DNA from: CAZNLL01 sp964573885
GTDB taxonomy: Bacteria > Desulfobacterota > DSM-4660 > Desulfatiglandales > Desulfatiglandaceae
DNA: 28,446 nt
Reading direction: 5' to 3'
NCBI GenBank assembly: GCA_964573885.1
Contig: CAZNLL010000037.1
Location: 1 to 28,446, forward strand
The notes under the pieces were generated by a model that had not been told where the DNA came from, ran no database searches, and worked only from the letters and a program-made list of their open reading frames with translations. Shown one piece after another: positions 15,163-23,856 of the stretch. Numbering within the stretch: position 1 is the first letter of the stretch; every line of letters starts with the position of its first letter. The position numbers and the translations under genes are program-made.

Positions 15163-17250
15163 ATGTCCCAAAAGCTCTACAGGCTGGGTTGCGATATCGG
15201 TGGCACCTTTACCGACTTTGTGCTCCTGAATGACCAGACCGGAGAAATACACATCAACAAGTGTCTGACCACCCCTAAGGATCCCTCAGATGCGGTGGAG
15301 CAGGGCATCAAGGAACTGGAGGAGAAAATACCCGGTGTCGTCCCCCAATTCGATGAGGTCATCCACGGGACCACCCTTGTCATCAACGCCATCATTGAAA
15401 GGAAGGGGGCCAAGACGGGGCTGATCACCACGGCGGGCTTTAAGGATGTCCTGGAACTGGCGAGAGAAATCCGCTACGCCCCCTACGATATTTTCGCCGA
15501 ATTCCCGAAGCCTTTGATCCCCAGAAGATTCCGGCTGGAAGTCAATGAAAGGGTCCGGAGCAACGGTATGGTTCTTAAGGCCCTTGACCCTGAGGAGGCC
15601 CGGGAGGTGGTGGGCCGGCTCATGGACATGGGGGTGGAGTCCATTGCCGTATGTCTCATCAATTCCTTTGAGAACCCCGCCCATGAATTCATGATCAAGG
15701 AAATCATGGAAGACATGGCCCCCCATATCTCTGTATCCATTTCCTACGAGGTCCTGCCCCAGATCAGAGAGTATGAAAGGACCAGCACCACGGTGACCAA
15801 CGCCTATGTCAAACCCTTGACCGGCCGGTACCTCTCCAACCTCTCCAAGCGGCTCGAGTCCATCGGCTTTGAAGGCCGGCTCTTTATTATGCTTTCCAGC
15901 GGGGGCATTACTTCCGTTGATACGGCCGCCCGGTTTCCTGTGAGGATCATCGAATCAGGGCCCACGGCGGCCGTCATCTCAGGCCAGTATTATGGGAAGC
16001 TCTTTGATATTCCGGATATGTTCTGTTTCGACATGGGGGGAACCACGGCAAAGTCCTGCCTCATTCAAAAGGGCGTGGCGGGCGTGGTTCCCACTTTTGA
16101 AGTGGGGCGGGTGCAGCGTTTCATGAAGGGCAGCGGCCTCACCATTCAGGTGCCTGTAGTGGATCTTATGGAGATCGGTGCAGGGGGAGGGAGCATCGCC
16201 CGGGTGAGCCGGCTGGGGACCCTTCAGGTGGGTCCGGAGAGTTCAGGGGCTGATCCGGGACCCCTGTGTTACGGCCGGGGCGGCACCGAGCCCTGTGTCA
16301 CGGATGCAGATCTCCTTTTGGGGTATCTGGACGAAAACTACTTCCTGGGCGGGGAGATGAGATTGGATAAGGGGGCGGCGAGGCGGGGTATCGAAGAAAA
16401 AATCGCCGGTCCTTTAGGGGTGTCCTTTGTCCAGGCCACATGGGGCATCCATGATCTTATTAACGAGACCATGGCCGCTGCCGCCAAGACCCATATTGCG
16501 GAAAGGGGGGGAAATCCCAAGATTGTCACCCTGACCGCTTTTGGCGGGGCCGGTCCTGTCCATGCCTACGGACTGGCCAAAAAATTGGGATCGCCGAGGG
16601 TCATGGTCCCCCCCAATGCTGGGGTGGGTTCGGCCCTGGGCTTTTTTACCGCACCTAGGGCATTTGATATGCTCAGGAGCCATAAGGTTTCCCTGACTGA
16701 AGCGGATTCCGGACAGATTGAGCGTCTTTTCTGTGAAATGGAGGAGGAGGGGAGAAGGACCCTTCATAAATCCGGGAAAAAGGAAGGCATCGCCTTTAAA
16801 AGGTCGGTGGATATGCGCTTTGTGGGGCAGGGGTCGGAAACCAATATCCCTGTGCCTGAAGGAGACTTCACCCAGGTGGAGAGAGAGGTCATCAGGGCCC
16901 GGTTTGATAAAACCTATGAAAGGCTTTACGGCAGGACCTATCCGGATTCCCCCGTGGAATTCATAAATTTCAAGGTCCGGGTCAGTCTGCCTGAACGGCT
17001 CCTAAAACTCCCAGGGATACCCCGAAAGCGCGCCAGCCTCAAAGCCGCGGTCAAGGGCAGCCGTAAGGCTTACTCGGGGGTGGTTCGGGACTTTATCCCC
17101 TATACGGTTTATGACCGCTACAGCCTGTTTCCCGGTGCGAAGTTCGAGGGCCCGGCCATTATCGAAGAGCGGGAATCCACGGTGATTGTCGGGGAGGATG
17201 CCTGGATCGTGGTGGATGACTACGGCTTCCTGTGGATTGATGTGGTATAA
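15163..17250 (+). CDS. Hydantoinase/oxoprolinase family subunit A (HyuA-like); candidate ATP-dependent oxindole-acetate hydrolase subunit
   Basis: 695 residues with AAGGAGA 7 bases before the ATG. It has the actin-like ATPase features of the family: GCDIGGTFTDF at 9-19, HGTTLVINA, ESGPTAAV at about 263-270, FCFDMGGTTAKSC at about 287-299, a glycine-rich GAGGGSIARVSRLGTLQVGPESSGADPGP and FGGAGPVHAYGLA. The length matches HyuA rather than the longer fused eukaryotic oxoprolinase. With HyuB it couples ATP hydrolysis to hydrolysis of a cyclic amide, or, in relatives, to carboxylation of ketones. Following a Mo hydroxylase, a lactam substrate is most sensible: opening of 2-oxindole-3-acetate to 2-(2-aminophenyl)succinate. 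A 113-bp spacer separates it from the Mo subunit gene. Confidence 0.9.
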   Translation: MSQKLYRLGCDIGGTFTDFVLLNDQTGEIHINKCLTTPKDPSDAVEQGIKELEEKIPGVVPQFDEVIHGTTLVINAIIERKGAKTGLITTAGFKDVLELAREIRYAPYDIFAEFPKPLIPRRFRLEVNERVRSNGMVLKALDPEEAREVVGRLMDMGVESIAVCLINSFENPAHEFMIKEIMEDMAPHISVSISYEVLPQIREYERTSTTVTNAYVKPLTGRYLSNLSKRLESIGFEGRLFIMLSSGGITSVDTAARFPVRIIESGPTAAVISGQYYGKLFDIPDMFCFDMGGTTAKSCLIQKGVAGVVPTFEVGRVQRFMKGSGLTIQVPVVDLMEIGAGGGSIARVSRLGTLQVGPESSGADPGPLCYGRGGTEPCVTDADLLLGYLDENYFLGGEMRLDKGAARRGIEEKIAGPLGVSFVQATWGIHDLINETMAAAAKTHIAERGGNPKIVTLTAFGGAGPVHAYGLAKKLGSPRVMVPPNAGVGSALGFFTAPRAFDMLRSHKVSLTEADSGQIERLFCEMEEEGRRTLHKSGKKEGIAFKRSVDMRFVGQGSETNIPVPEGDFTQVEREVIRARFDKTYERLYGRTYPDSPVEFINFKVRVSLPERLLKLPGIPRKRASLKAAVKGSRKAYSGVVRDFIPYTVYDRYSLFPGAKFEGPAIIEERESTVIVGEDAWIVVDDYGFLWIDVV

Positions 17251-17303
17251 GCGGGAAGAGATAAGGCATGCCAACGGAAAAAACGCCTTAAGGAGGGGTC
17301 ATC

Positions 17304-19028
17304 ATGGGGCAGAAATTTGATCCCATCACCCTGGAAATACTCTGGCGGAGATTGATCTCCATTGTAGATGAGGCGGATACCACTGTGGCGCGTACGGCCT
17401 TTTCCAGCCTGCTCAGGGACGCCCATGATTACACCTGCATGTTCACTGACCGAAGGGGCCGGGAGCTGGCCCAAGGGACCTTTGCCACACCCGGCCAGTC
17501 CGGGGCCATGGCCCTGGGGGTGAGAAACCTGGTGAACAAACTGGCGCCCGGCAGTTACGGCCCCGGAGACGTATTCATCACCAACGATCCCTGGGCCCTG
17601 GCGGGGCACCTCAATGATGTCTGCGTCATGAGCCCCATCTTTTACAAGGAGCGTTTGTGCGCCTGGACCGCCTGTGTGTTTCACCACTCGGATATCGGCG
17701 GCCGCGTCTCCTCGGATAACCATGATGTTTACGAGGACGGCCTTTTTATTCCCCTCGTCAAACTCTACGACGGGGACCGGCTCAACGAGGCCGTCATGGA
17801 AATGATCCGGTGGAATGTCCGCACCCCGGATGAGGTGACCGGGGACATCCGCTCTCAGATCGCCGCAAACCATGTGTGTGCTGAGAAGGTCTGTCACATG
17901 CTGGATGAGTCCGGACTGGAGAACCTGGATGACCTGGCGGACGAAATCATCGGTCGTACGGACCGGAGCATGCGTAGTGCCATTGAACAGGTGCCGGACG
18001 GTGTTTATGAGGCCCGGGGTGTTGTGGAGCAGATGGAAGGAAAGGGAGATGTGATCATCAAGGTGGCGGTGGAGGTGAAGGGCAATGGGATTACCGTTGA
18101 CCTGGAGGGCTCCTCACCCCAGGTGGACTGGGGGGGAAATGTGGTCTATAATTTCACTTACGCCTATGTCCATATGGCCATGAAGAGCATGTTTGATCCG
18201 GATATACCCAACAACCACGGGTGTGCAGAACCCATCACCATGAAGGCGCCCGAAGGGAGCGTGGTCAACTGTCAATTCCCGGCGGCTGTCGCCGCCCGTA
18301 TGCAGATCGGGCACTTTATAACGGAGATTATTTACCGGGCCATGGCCGAGGCCTTGCCGGACCGGGTCATTGCCGGGAGCGGGGGAACCCCGGCCACCAT
18401 GAATGTCTTTTACGGGAAACGCACCGATTTTAGTCCGTGGCATTCGGTGATCATCCGGGGGGGAGGCATGGGCGCCAGTGCCCTCAATGACGGCTACTAT
18501 GATTACATCTTTCCCGCCAACGGCGCCAACACGCCGGTGGAGATCTTTGAGAGCGACACGCCTCTTATGGTGGAAAGGAGGGAACTCCTCCCCGATTCAG
18601 GGGGGCCGGGAAGGATGAAAGGGGGTCTGGGAAGGCGTGTGGTCTTTACGGCCCCGGCGGATGAATACGGACCCCAGCCCCCTGTCAATCTGGGAATCCA
18701 GTCGGGGAGGTACCGGTACCCGCCCGAGGGTCTCTTCGGCGGGAAACCGGGGGCCAGGGCGCGTTTCTTGGTCAACGGAGAACCGGGAAACCCCTATGGT
18801 CTGACCCGCTTTGGTCCCGGGGATGTGATTACCATGGATGCAGCCGGTGGCGGGGGATATGGTGACCCCCTCGAGCGGGACCTGACCCGCATAGAAGAGG
18901 ATGTCCTCGACGGCCATGTCACCCTGGAAGGTGCACGGGAGCACTACGGGGCCGTTATCGACCCGAAAACCTTGAAGGTGGACAGAGAGGCCACCAGGAG
19001 GCTGAGGGCTTCTTTGCAGAAAGGCTGA
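17304..19028 (+). CDS. Hydantoinase/oxoprolinase family subunit B (HyuB-like)
   Basis: 574 residues with an ideal AAGGAGG before the ATG. Family marks are FDPITLEILWRRL at the start, DYTCMFTDRRGRELAQG, TNDPWALAGHLND at 93-105, HHSDIGG at 127-133 (metal-binding in the carboxylase relatives) and the C-terminal AAGGGGYGDPLERD. It is the partner of the HyuA encoded 53 bp upstream. Together they resemble two-subunit N-methylhydantoinase, 5-oxoprolinase and caprolactamase enzymes. Acetone carboxylase has a third small subunit and acetophenone carboxylase has more; none is found here, which favours an amidohydrolase over a carboxylase. Confidence 0.92.
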   Translation: MGQKFDPITLEILWRRLISIVDEADTTVARTAFSSLLRDAHDYTCMFTDRRGRELAQGTFATPGQSGAMALGVRNLVNKLAPGSYGPGDVFITNDPWALAGHLNDVCVMSPIFYKERLCAWTACVFHHSDIGGRVSSDNHDVYEDGLFIPLVKLYDGDRLNEAVMEMIRWNVRTPDEVTGDIRSQIAANHVCAEKVCHMLDESGLENLDDLADEIIGRTDRSMRSAIEQVPDGVYEARGVVEQMEGKGDVIIKVAVEVKGNGITVDLEGSSPQVDWGGNVVYNFTYAYVHMAMKSMFDPDIPNNHGCAEPITMKAPEGSVVNCQFPAAVAARMQIGHFITEIIYRAMAEALPDRVIAGSGGTPATMNVFYGKRTDFSPWHSVIIRGGGMGASALNDGYYDYIFPANGANTPVEIFESDTPLMVERRELLPDSGGPGRMKGGLGRRVVFTAPADEYGPQPPVNLGIQSGRYRYPPEGLFGGKPGARARFLVNGEPGNPYGLTRFGPGDVITMDAAGGGGYGDPLERDLTRIEEDVLDGHVTLEGAREHYGAVIDPKTLKVDREATRRLRASLQKG

Positions 19029-19033
19029 GACCT

Positions 19034-20260
19034 TTGAGGCCTTTTATCTATCTGGATAACGGGGCCACGTCTTTTCCCAAACCCCCGGAAGTGACAGAGG
19101 CCATGGTCCGCTTCATGAATGAGGTGGGGACCAATCCGGGCCGGTCGGGCCATCAAAAAGCCGTCGAAGCGAACCGCATTGTGGAGCATGCGAGAGCGGC
19201 CCTTGCCAGGCTCTTTAACACCCCGGACCCGGGGCGCATCGTCTTTTGCCTCAACGTGACTGAGGCCCTGAATACGGTCATATATGGATTCCTCAAGGAG
19301 GGGGACCATGTGGTGACCACCTCCATGGAGCACAATTCAGTGCTTCGTCCCTTAAGGCACCTTGAGCGTAAGGGGGCCATCACCCTATCCATTGCCCAGT
19401 GTGATGGAAAGGGCCGCCTGGATCCCAATGACCTCCCCGCGCTTATTCGTAAAAACACCGCCCTCATGGTGCTGAACCACGCCTCCAACGTGTGCGGCAC
19501 CATTCAGGATATCCGTGCGGTGAAGGATGTCCTGGGAGACATTCCCCTCCTGGTCGACGCGGCACAGAGCGCCGGATGCCTTCCCATAGACGTGGTGGCG
19601 GATGGCATCGACTTCCTGGGATTTACCGGGCATAAGGCCCTCCTGGGCCCCCAGGGCACAGGGGGACTGTATATCCGTGAAGGACTGAACGTGACCCCCT
19701 TAATCCGAGGAGGGACAGGGAGCGTGTCGGAAAAGGAAGAACAGCCCGACTTCCTTCCCGACGCCCTGGAAAGCGGTACCCGGAACAACGTGGGTATTGC
19801 AGGGCTCGGGGCGGGTGTCGACTTCATCCTGAGGGAAGGGGTGGAAAAGATCAGGAATCACGAAAAGGCTCTCACCGCGGCTCTCCTTTCAGCACTCCAT
19901 GATGTGGCGGGAGTGACCATTTACGGGCCCCTCAAGGCAAAGGAGCAGACCGCCATTCTCTCTTTGACCTTTGACAGTGTCCTGCCGCCGGGCACCACCC
20001 ACCAGTTCGGAGGCTGCGGGGCGGTCAACCTGGAACTTATGGAGGAAGACATCTTTCCCGCCGAGGCCGGTCAGCTCCTCAACCGCCACTACGACATCCT
20101 GGTAAGGACGGGCCTACACTGCGCCCCCATAGCCCACAAGACCCTTAAGACCTTTCCCGAGGGCACACTGCGCCTGAGTATGGGCTGTTTCAACACCCTT
20201 GAAGAGATGGACACCGCGGCCCGGGCCGTTCGAAGAATCGCTGGCAGGGAATACCAGTAG
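19034..20260 (+). CDS. Cysteine desulfurase-like PLP enzyme (EF2568 type)
   Basis: 408 residues from a TTG start 5 bp after hyuB; no better ATG is available and the family start (IYLDNGATSFPKP) follows at once. PLP-binding Lys201 lies in FTGHKALLGPQGTG, and the reactive Cys363 lies in RTGLHCAP, as in SufS-type enzymes. It would abstract sulfur (or selenium) from cysteine (or selenocysteine). Relatives of Enterococcus faecalis EF2568 occur beside selenium-dependent molybdenum hydroxylases. As the last gene of a Mo-hydroxylase operon it is a good candidate to supply the terminal sulfido or selenido ligand of the Mo centre. No XdhC-like chaperone, SelD, YqeB or YqeC is in the window. General Fe-S assembly is less likely, as no SufU/IscU or related gene is nearby. 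Confidence 0.88.
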   Translation: MRPFIYLDNGATSFPKPPEVTEAMVRFMNEVGTNPGRSGHQKAVEANRIVEHARAALARLFNTPDPGRIVFCLNVTEALNTVIYGFLKEGDHVVTTSMEHNSVLRPLRHLERKGAITLSIAQCDGKGRLDPNDLPALIRKNTALMVLNHASNVCGTIQDIRAVKDVLGDIPLLVDAAQSAGCLPIDVVADGIDFLGFTGHKALLGPQGTGGLYIREGLNVTPLIRGGTGSVSEKEEQPDFLPDALESGTRNNVGIAGLGAGVDFILREGVEKIRNHEKALTAALLSALHDVAGVTIYGPLKAKEQTAILSLTFDSVLPPGTTHQFGGCGAVNLELMEEDIFPAEAGQLLNRHYDILVRTGLHCAPIAHKTLKTFPEGTLRLSMGCFNTLEEMDTAARAVRRIAGREYQ

Positions 20261-20273
20261 TGGCGAAAACGGC

Positions 20274-23132
20274 CTATTCCTTGTTTTCCGTCTTCCCTGC
20301 CATCTCCTTCAGTAACCCTTTTAGCTCTTCCAGCTTCTTTCCGTATCCGGCCCAATCTCCCTGTTGAAGTCGGTCCAGGGCCTCATTATAACGCTTGAGG
20401 GCACGGGCCCCCAGACCGGTTTCTTCTCCTCCCGGCGCGGTGGGTGAGGGCGTGGGCCTGGGGAGGGCGACCTCCTCTCCCAGGACACTGAAGATAGCCC
20501 TGTCCAGGGTTTCTTTCATGGCCAGGCGGTTGCCCAAGGCCACAATCACCCGCTTCAGTTCAGGGAGGGCTGCGGTTTTGGGCCTCTGCCGGCCCGGATA
20601 TGCAGCCTGGCCCCCGGTGCGGGACTTACCAAAAATCCCCCGCTGGGCCGGGGCGCCGGCGGTGGGCTCCCTCTCTTCCTGCTTGGCCTCCAGGTAAATG
20701 GGTTCCACGTAAATAAAGGAGTTACAGATGGGAATGGCCAGGAGATTGCCCCGGATGACCCGGGACCCCCGCTGGCTCCAGAGGCTGAATTCCCGGGAAA
20801 TCTCTGTTTGTTGATCTATCCTGGCTTCAATCTGCATGGGCCCGTATACCAGTTTCTCCTTGGGCAACTTGAAGACCGCCAGGGTTCCATAATGGGGCAG
20901 GTCACTTCTCGCCGCAAGCCACCCGATCATATTGTCCTTTTTGGAGGGGGTAAAGGGAAGTATGACGAGGAATTCCTCCTTTTCCTCTCCAGGCAGCTTG
21001 ATGATGATGTAATAGGGCTCCATCCTTTGACGCTGTTCGCCGTAGAGCTCATCGGGGATTTGCCAGAGGTCTTCCTGGTTGTAGAAGACCTGAACGTCTC
21101 TCATGTGGTACCGTGTGTAGGTCCTGGCCTGAATATCAAAGAGGTCCTTGGGATAACGGACATGCTTTTTCAAGTCCTCCGGCATGTCTTTAAAGGGCTT
21201 GAAGAGATCCGGGAATATCTTCTTGTAGGTCTTTGCAATAGGATCCTTGTCGTCGATGACATAAAAGGAGACTTTTCCATGGTAGGCGTCCACGACCACC
21301 TTGACGGAATTCCGGATGTAGTTGAGGCGCCTGTTGTTAAAGGGCGCTGAAGACCGCTGGGAGTAAGGGTACATATCAGAGGTGGCGTAAGCGTCCAGGA
21401 TCCAATAGAGTTTCCCGCCGGAGAGAACCAGATAGGGGTCGCGATCATAGTCCAGGAAGGGGGCGATGGTGGCCACCCTTTTATGGATGCGCCGGTTGTA
21501 CATGATCCGGCTCTCCGGGGTGAGGTAAGTGGTGAAGAAGATCTGGGGGTCCATGAATTCAATGGAGAAGAGGAGCCTCCTCAGGAAAGAAGTGATAGGG
21601 ACCCCTCCTTCCCCTTCATAAAAGGTATAGACGTTCTTATCTCCTTTAGGAAAGTCAAACTCCTTGGTCTTTGTCTTGACCAGGACATATTGATCCGTTT
21701 TTTCGCCATAGTAGATTTCCGGGCGATCTACCTGAAGGCCCACATCACTGGAAGGGGGCAGGTCTTTGATGAAGAGTCTGGGAAGGCCTTCGCTGGTCAC
21801 TTCGTTGACGGGGTTCGCCACCAGGCCATAGCCGTGGGTAAATATAAGGTGGCGGTTCACCCATGTATTGGCCTGGGGGGGAAGCTGGTTGATCATGAGT
21901 TCCCGGGCGGACAACATCACCTGCCTGTATTGACGGTTGATATGATAACGGTCCACATCCACATTATTGAAATCATAGTAGAGGCGCATGGACTGGATCT
22001 GCCGGTATGTTTGAAGGAGCGGCCGTTCATCCCATATCCTGATATTCTGGATGGTGGTTTCCTCGTTTTTGATCTCCTCTTCGGTGAGTTTATTGTCCAC
22101 CCAAAAGCCCACCTCGTCGATATCATCGAGGTTATAGGCCTTACGGGTATAATCCAGATTATAGGCAATATAAGGCGTTTCCTTGGCCAGCTCATTGGGC
22201 TTGACCACGAATTTCTGGACGGCCATGGGAAGAAGGTTGGAAAGCACCAGAATCAGCCCGACCCAGATTCCGCCGCTGATCCAGAGCAGTTTCGCCCGGG
22301 GCCTGAAGAGGTCTACAAAGAGGAGCACCGCGAAGAGGAGGGAGGCGAAAAAGAGGGCCCAGTAAGCCCAGATCCTGAAATGTACGTCCGTGTAGCTGGC
22401 CCCGAAGGCAGGGCCCTGGGTGGAATAGAGGAGTCCGAAGACCTTCAGGTAATAGCCCCAGGCCAGGAGGAGGACGATGATTCCGGCGAGAAAGACGAGG
22501 TGTTTCTTGACTCCCGGGGCCACGGCGATCTTGGGCAATGCGGGCGGTTTGCCTTCTCCTTGGATGACGTCCCCGATGATCTGGAGGGAGCCTTCTTTCA
22601 GGTACCATACAATGGTGATAAGTCCCCCGAATACAAAGAGGATCATGAGCCCGTCCCGCACCATCATCCAGAATGGGAGGGAAAAGACATAGAAGCCCAC
22701 GTCCCTGCCGAAGATGGGATCCCCATGCCCGAAGTCCTGTTGATAGAGATACCGAAGGACCATGTCCCAGTTCGCGGAGCCTTTGGAGGCGATCACAAAG
22801 CTGAGAATCAGGATGAGGGCCATGAAGAGCACGTTGAGGGTTCCCCCGGAGAGCCCCATTTGAGAAGCTTCTCCCCTCTCGTCCCTGAAGAGCATGACCG
22901 GCCTGGGTCCCGGGCTAAGACGCCGGGCCAGAACAAGATTTATGGTAATAATGAGGATAAGGAGGAACCAGATGAGAAACCCGAATCCAAATTTGGCTGC
23001 GAGCATGGTCCAGAAGACCGGAGAAAAATCAAGGTTGGTGAACCACAGCCACTCCGGGTAGATGGAAACCACCGACCAGACTAAAAACAGGACCAACAAC
23101 CCCGCTGCTCCGATTATCCAAATCTTTTTCAT
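20274..23132 (-). CDS. UPF0182 (COG1615) large membrane protein
   Basis: 952 residues. About seven hydrophobic segments fill the N-terminal third (roughly 5-25, 42-70, 100-117, 150-178, 211-236, 255-275 and 284-305), followed by a large, probably extracytoplasmic domain. UPF0182 hallmarks are WVNRHLIFTHGYGLVANPVNE from 424, RPEIYYGEKTDQYVLV, SFLRRLLFSIEF, ESRIMYNRRIHKRV, APFLDYDRDPYLVLSGGKLYWILDAYATSDMYPYS. The C-terminal tail (about 825-905) is rich in Pro, Gly and Ala and probably disordered, ending in a charged helix. The function of this family is unknown to me. The gene converges with the cysteine desulfurase gene, with only 13 bp between the stops and no terminator there. Confidence 0.93.
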   Translation of the reverse strand: MKKIWIIGAAGLLVLFLVWSVVSIYPEWLWFTNLDFSPVFWTMLAAKFGFGFLIWFLLILIITINLVLARRLSPGPRPVMLFRDERGEASQMGLSGGTLNVLFMALILILSFVIASKGSANWDMVLRYLYQQDFGHGDPIFGRDVGFYVFSLPFWMMVRDGLMILFVFGGLITIVWYLKEGSLQIIGDVIQGEGKPPALPKIAVAPGVKKHLVFLAGIIVLLLAWGYYLKVFGLLYSTQGPAFGASYTDVHFRIWAYWALFFASLLFAVLLFVDLFRPRAKLLWISGGIWVGLILVLSNLLPMAVQKFVVKPNELAKETPYIAYNLDYTRKAYNLDDIDEVGFWVDNKLTEEEIKNEETTIQNIRIWDERPLLQTYRQIQSMRLYYDFNNVDVDRYHINRQYRQVMLSARELMINQLPPQANTWVNRHLIFTHGYGLVANPVNEVTSEGLPRLFIKDLPPSSDVGLQVDRPEIYYGEKTDQYVLVKTKTKEFDFPKGDKNVYTFYEGEGGVPITSFLRRLLFSIEFMDPQIFFTTYLTPESRIMYNRRIHKRVATIAPFLDYDRDPYLVLSGGKLYWILDAYATSDMYPYSQRSSAPFNNRRLNYIRNSVKVVVDAYHGKVSFYVIDDKDPIAKTYKKIFPDLFKPFKDMPEDLKKHVRYPKDLFDIQARTYTRYHMRDVQVFYNQEDLWQIPDELYGEQRQRMEPYYIIIKLPGEEKEEFLVILPFTPSKKDNMIGWLAARSDLPHYGTLAVFKLPKEKLVYGPMQIEARIDQQTEISREFSLWSQRGSRVIRGNLLAIPICNSFIYVEPIYLEAKQEEREPTAGAPAQRGIFGKSRTGGQAAYPGRQRPKTAALPELKRVIVALGNRLAMKETLDRAIFSVLGEEVALPRPTPSPTAPGGEETGLGARALKRYNEALDRLQQGDWAGYGKKLEELKGLLKEMAGKTENKE

Positions 23133-23236
23133 AACCCTTTTCCGCCCTTCTAAGGGTCTGGTGCTTCACCCTGGTTCAAGTTTGTGACTAAATCCTCTTC
23201 CTCCAGATATGGTCCTCTACCACCACGAACCCATCT

Positions 23237-23264
23237 CTTGACAGGTGCGGCCCCTTTTGTCAAG
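23237..23264. repeat. Inverted repeat in the 211-bp spacer upstream of the UPF0182 gene
   Basis: CTTGACA (23237-23243) and TGTCAAG (23258-23264) are perfect 7-bp arms with a 14-base spacer, so their centres are 21 bp apart, two helical turns. This is the only clear structure in the spacer 23133-23343. The minus-strand TTGACA of the right arm could also act as a -35 element for the UPF0182 gene, but no convincing -10 follows. Operator or hairpin; unassigned. Confidence 0.45.
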
Positions 23265-23343
23265 GAGGTATCATTGCCGGAGGTTGGAACGGGCTTTTTA
23301 AAGGCCTAAACAGAGAGGGTCTTTATGTCCCTTGGCGTCGACT

Positions 23344-23847
23344 TCAGAACGCTCTAACAGGTCCTCCTCGATCCCGCCGGAGGACCACCGAGGTCTCTGC
23401 CTGGCGTTCAGGGATGGTCCAGTATTTCCGGAGCGACCGGTCCTTTTCTTGAGAGGAGACGCGTTCAAACCCCCGTTTTTCATAAAAGCGAACCGCCCAC
23501 GCGGCGTCGGCCCAGGTTCCCACAAGGACAGGCCCCACCGTCTTGGCCATGAGATGGGAGAGGAGCCTGGTGCCGATCCCTTGGCCCTGTTTTTCCCACA
23601 CCACATAGGCGTGTCTGATGAGGGTGACGTCCAGGACATCTTGAATGCCCATGACACCCAGCAATCGATTTTCTTGCTCATATCCCGAGAATCGCACGCC
23701 CGCATCCAGCTCCCGGCGAAGGGCTTCCCTGCTCATGTAAGGCTCCCGCCACCGGTCCTCGGGAATGACACCGCGATAGGCCTGAGCCCCGCTGTTAATC
23801 ACGGTGTAGAGGGCCTCAAAGTCCGTTTCATGGCATTCGCGAATCAC
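23344..23847 (-). CDS. GNAT-family N-acetyltransferase
   Basis: 167 residues. The N-terminal MIRECHETDFEALYTVIN and the acetyl-CoA-binding motif KQGQGIGTRLL (86-96) are typical of the GNAT fold, with RFYEKRGFERV (120-130) as the usual C-terminal motif. The segment GAQAYRGVIPEDRW resembles GNAT proteins of unknown substrate. It begins 9 bp after the flavodoxin-like gene, so the two are co-transcribed. The acceptor substrate is unknown. Confidence 0.87.
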   Translation of the reverse strand: MIRECHETDFEALYTVINSGAQAYRGVIPEDRWREPYMSREALRRELDAGVRFSGYEQENRLLGVMGIQDVLDVTLIRHAYVVWEKQGQGIGTRLLSHLMAKTVGPVLVGTWADAAWAVRFYEKRGFERVSSQEKDRSLRKYWTIPERQAETSVVLRRDRGGPVRAF

Positions 23848-23856
23848 GCCACCGCC

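Noticed and set aside
15163..19028. Acetone or acetophenone carboxylase
   Set aside because: Only two subunits of HyuA and HyuB size are present, with no small third subunit, and the neighbouring Mo hydroxylase points to a lactam substrate.
20261..20273. Bidirectional terminator between the convergent cysteine desulfurase and UPF0182 genes
   Set aside because: Only 13 bases separate the stops and no stem-loop can be formed in them.
21483..23084. A 533-codon open frame on the + strand opposite the UPF0182 gene
   Set aside because: It is antisense to a clear UPF0182 protein, has the His/Gly/Pro/Asp-rich composition of a shadow frame, no recognisable domain and no ribosome binding site.
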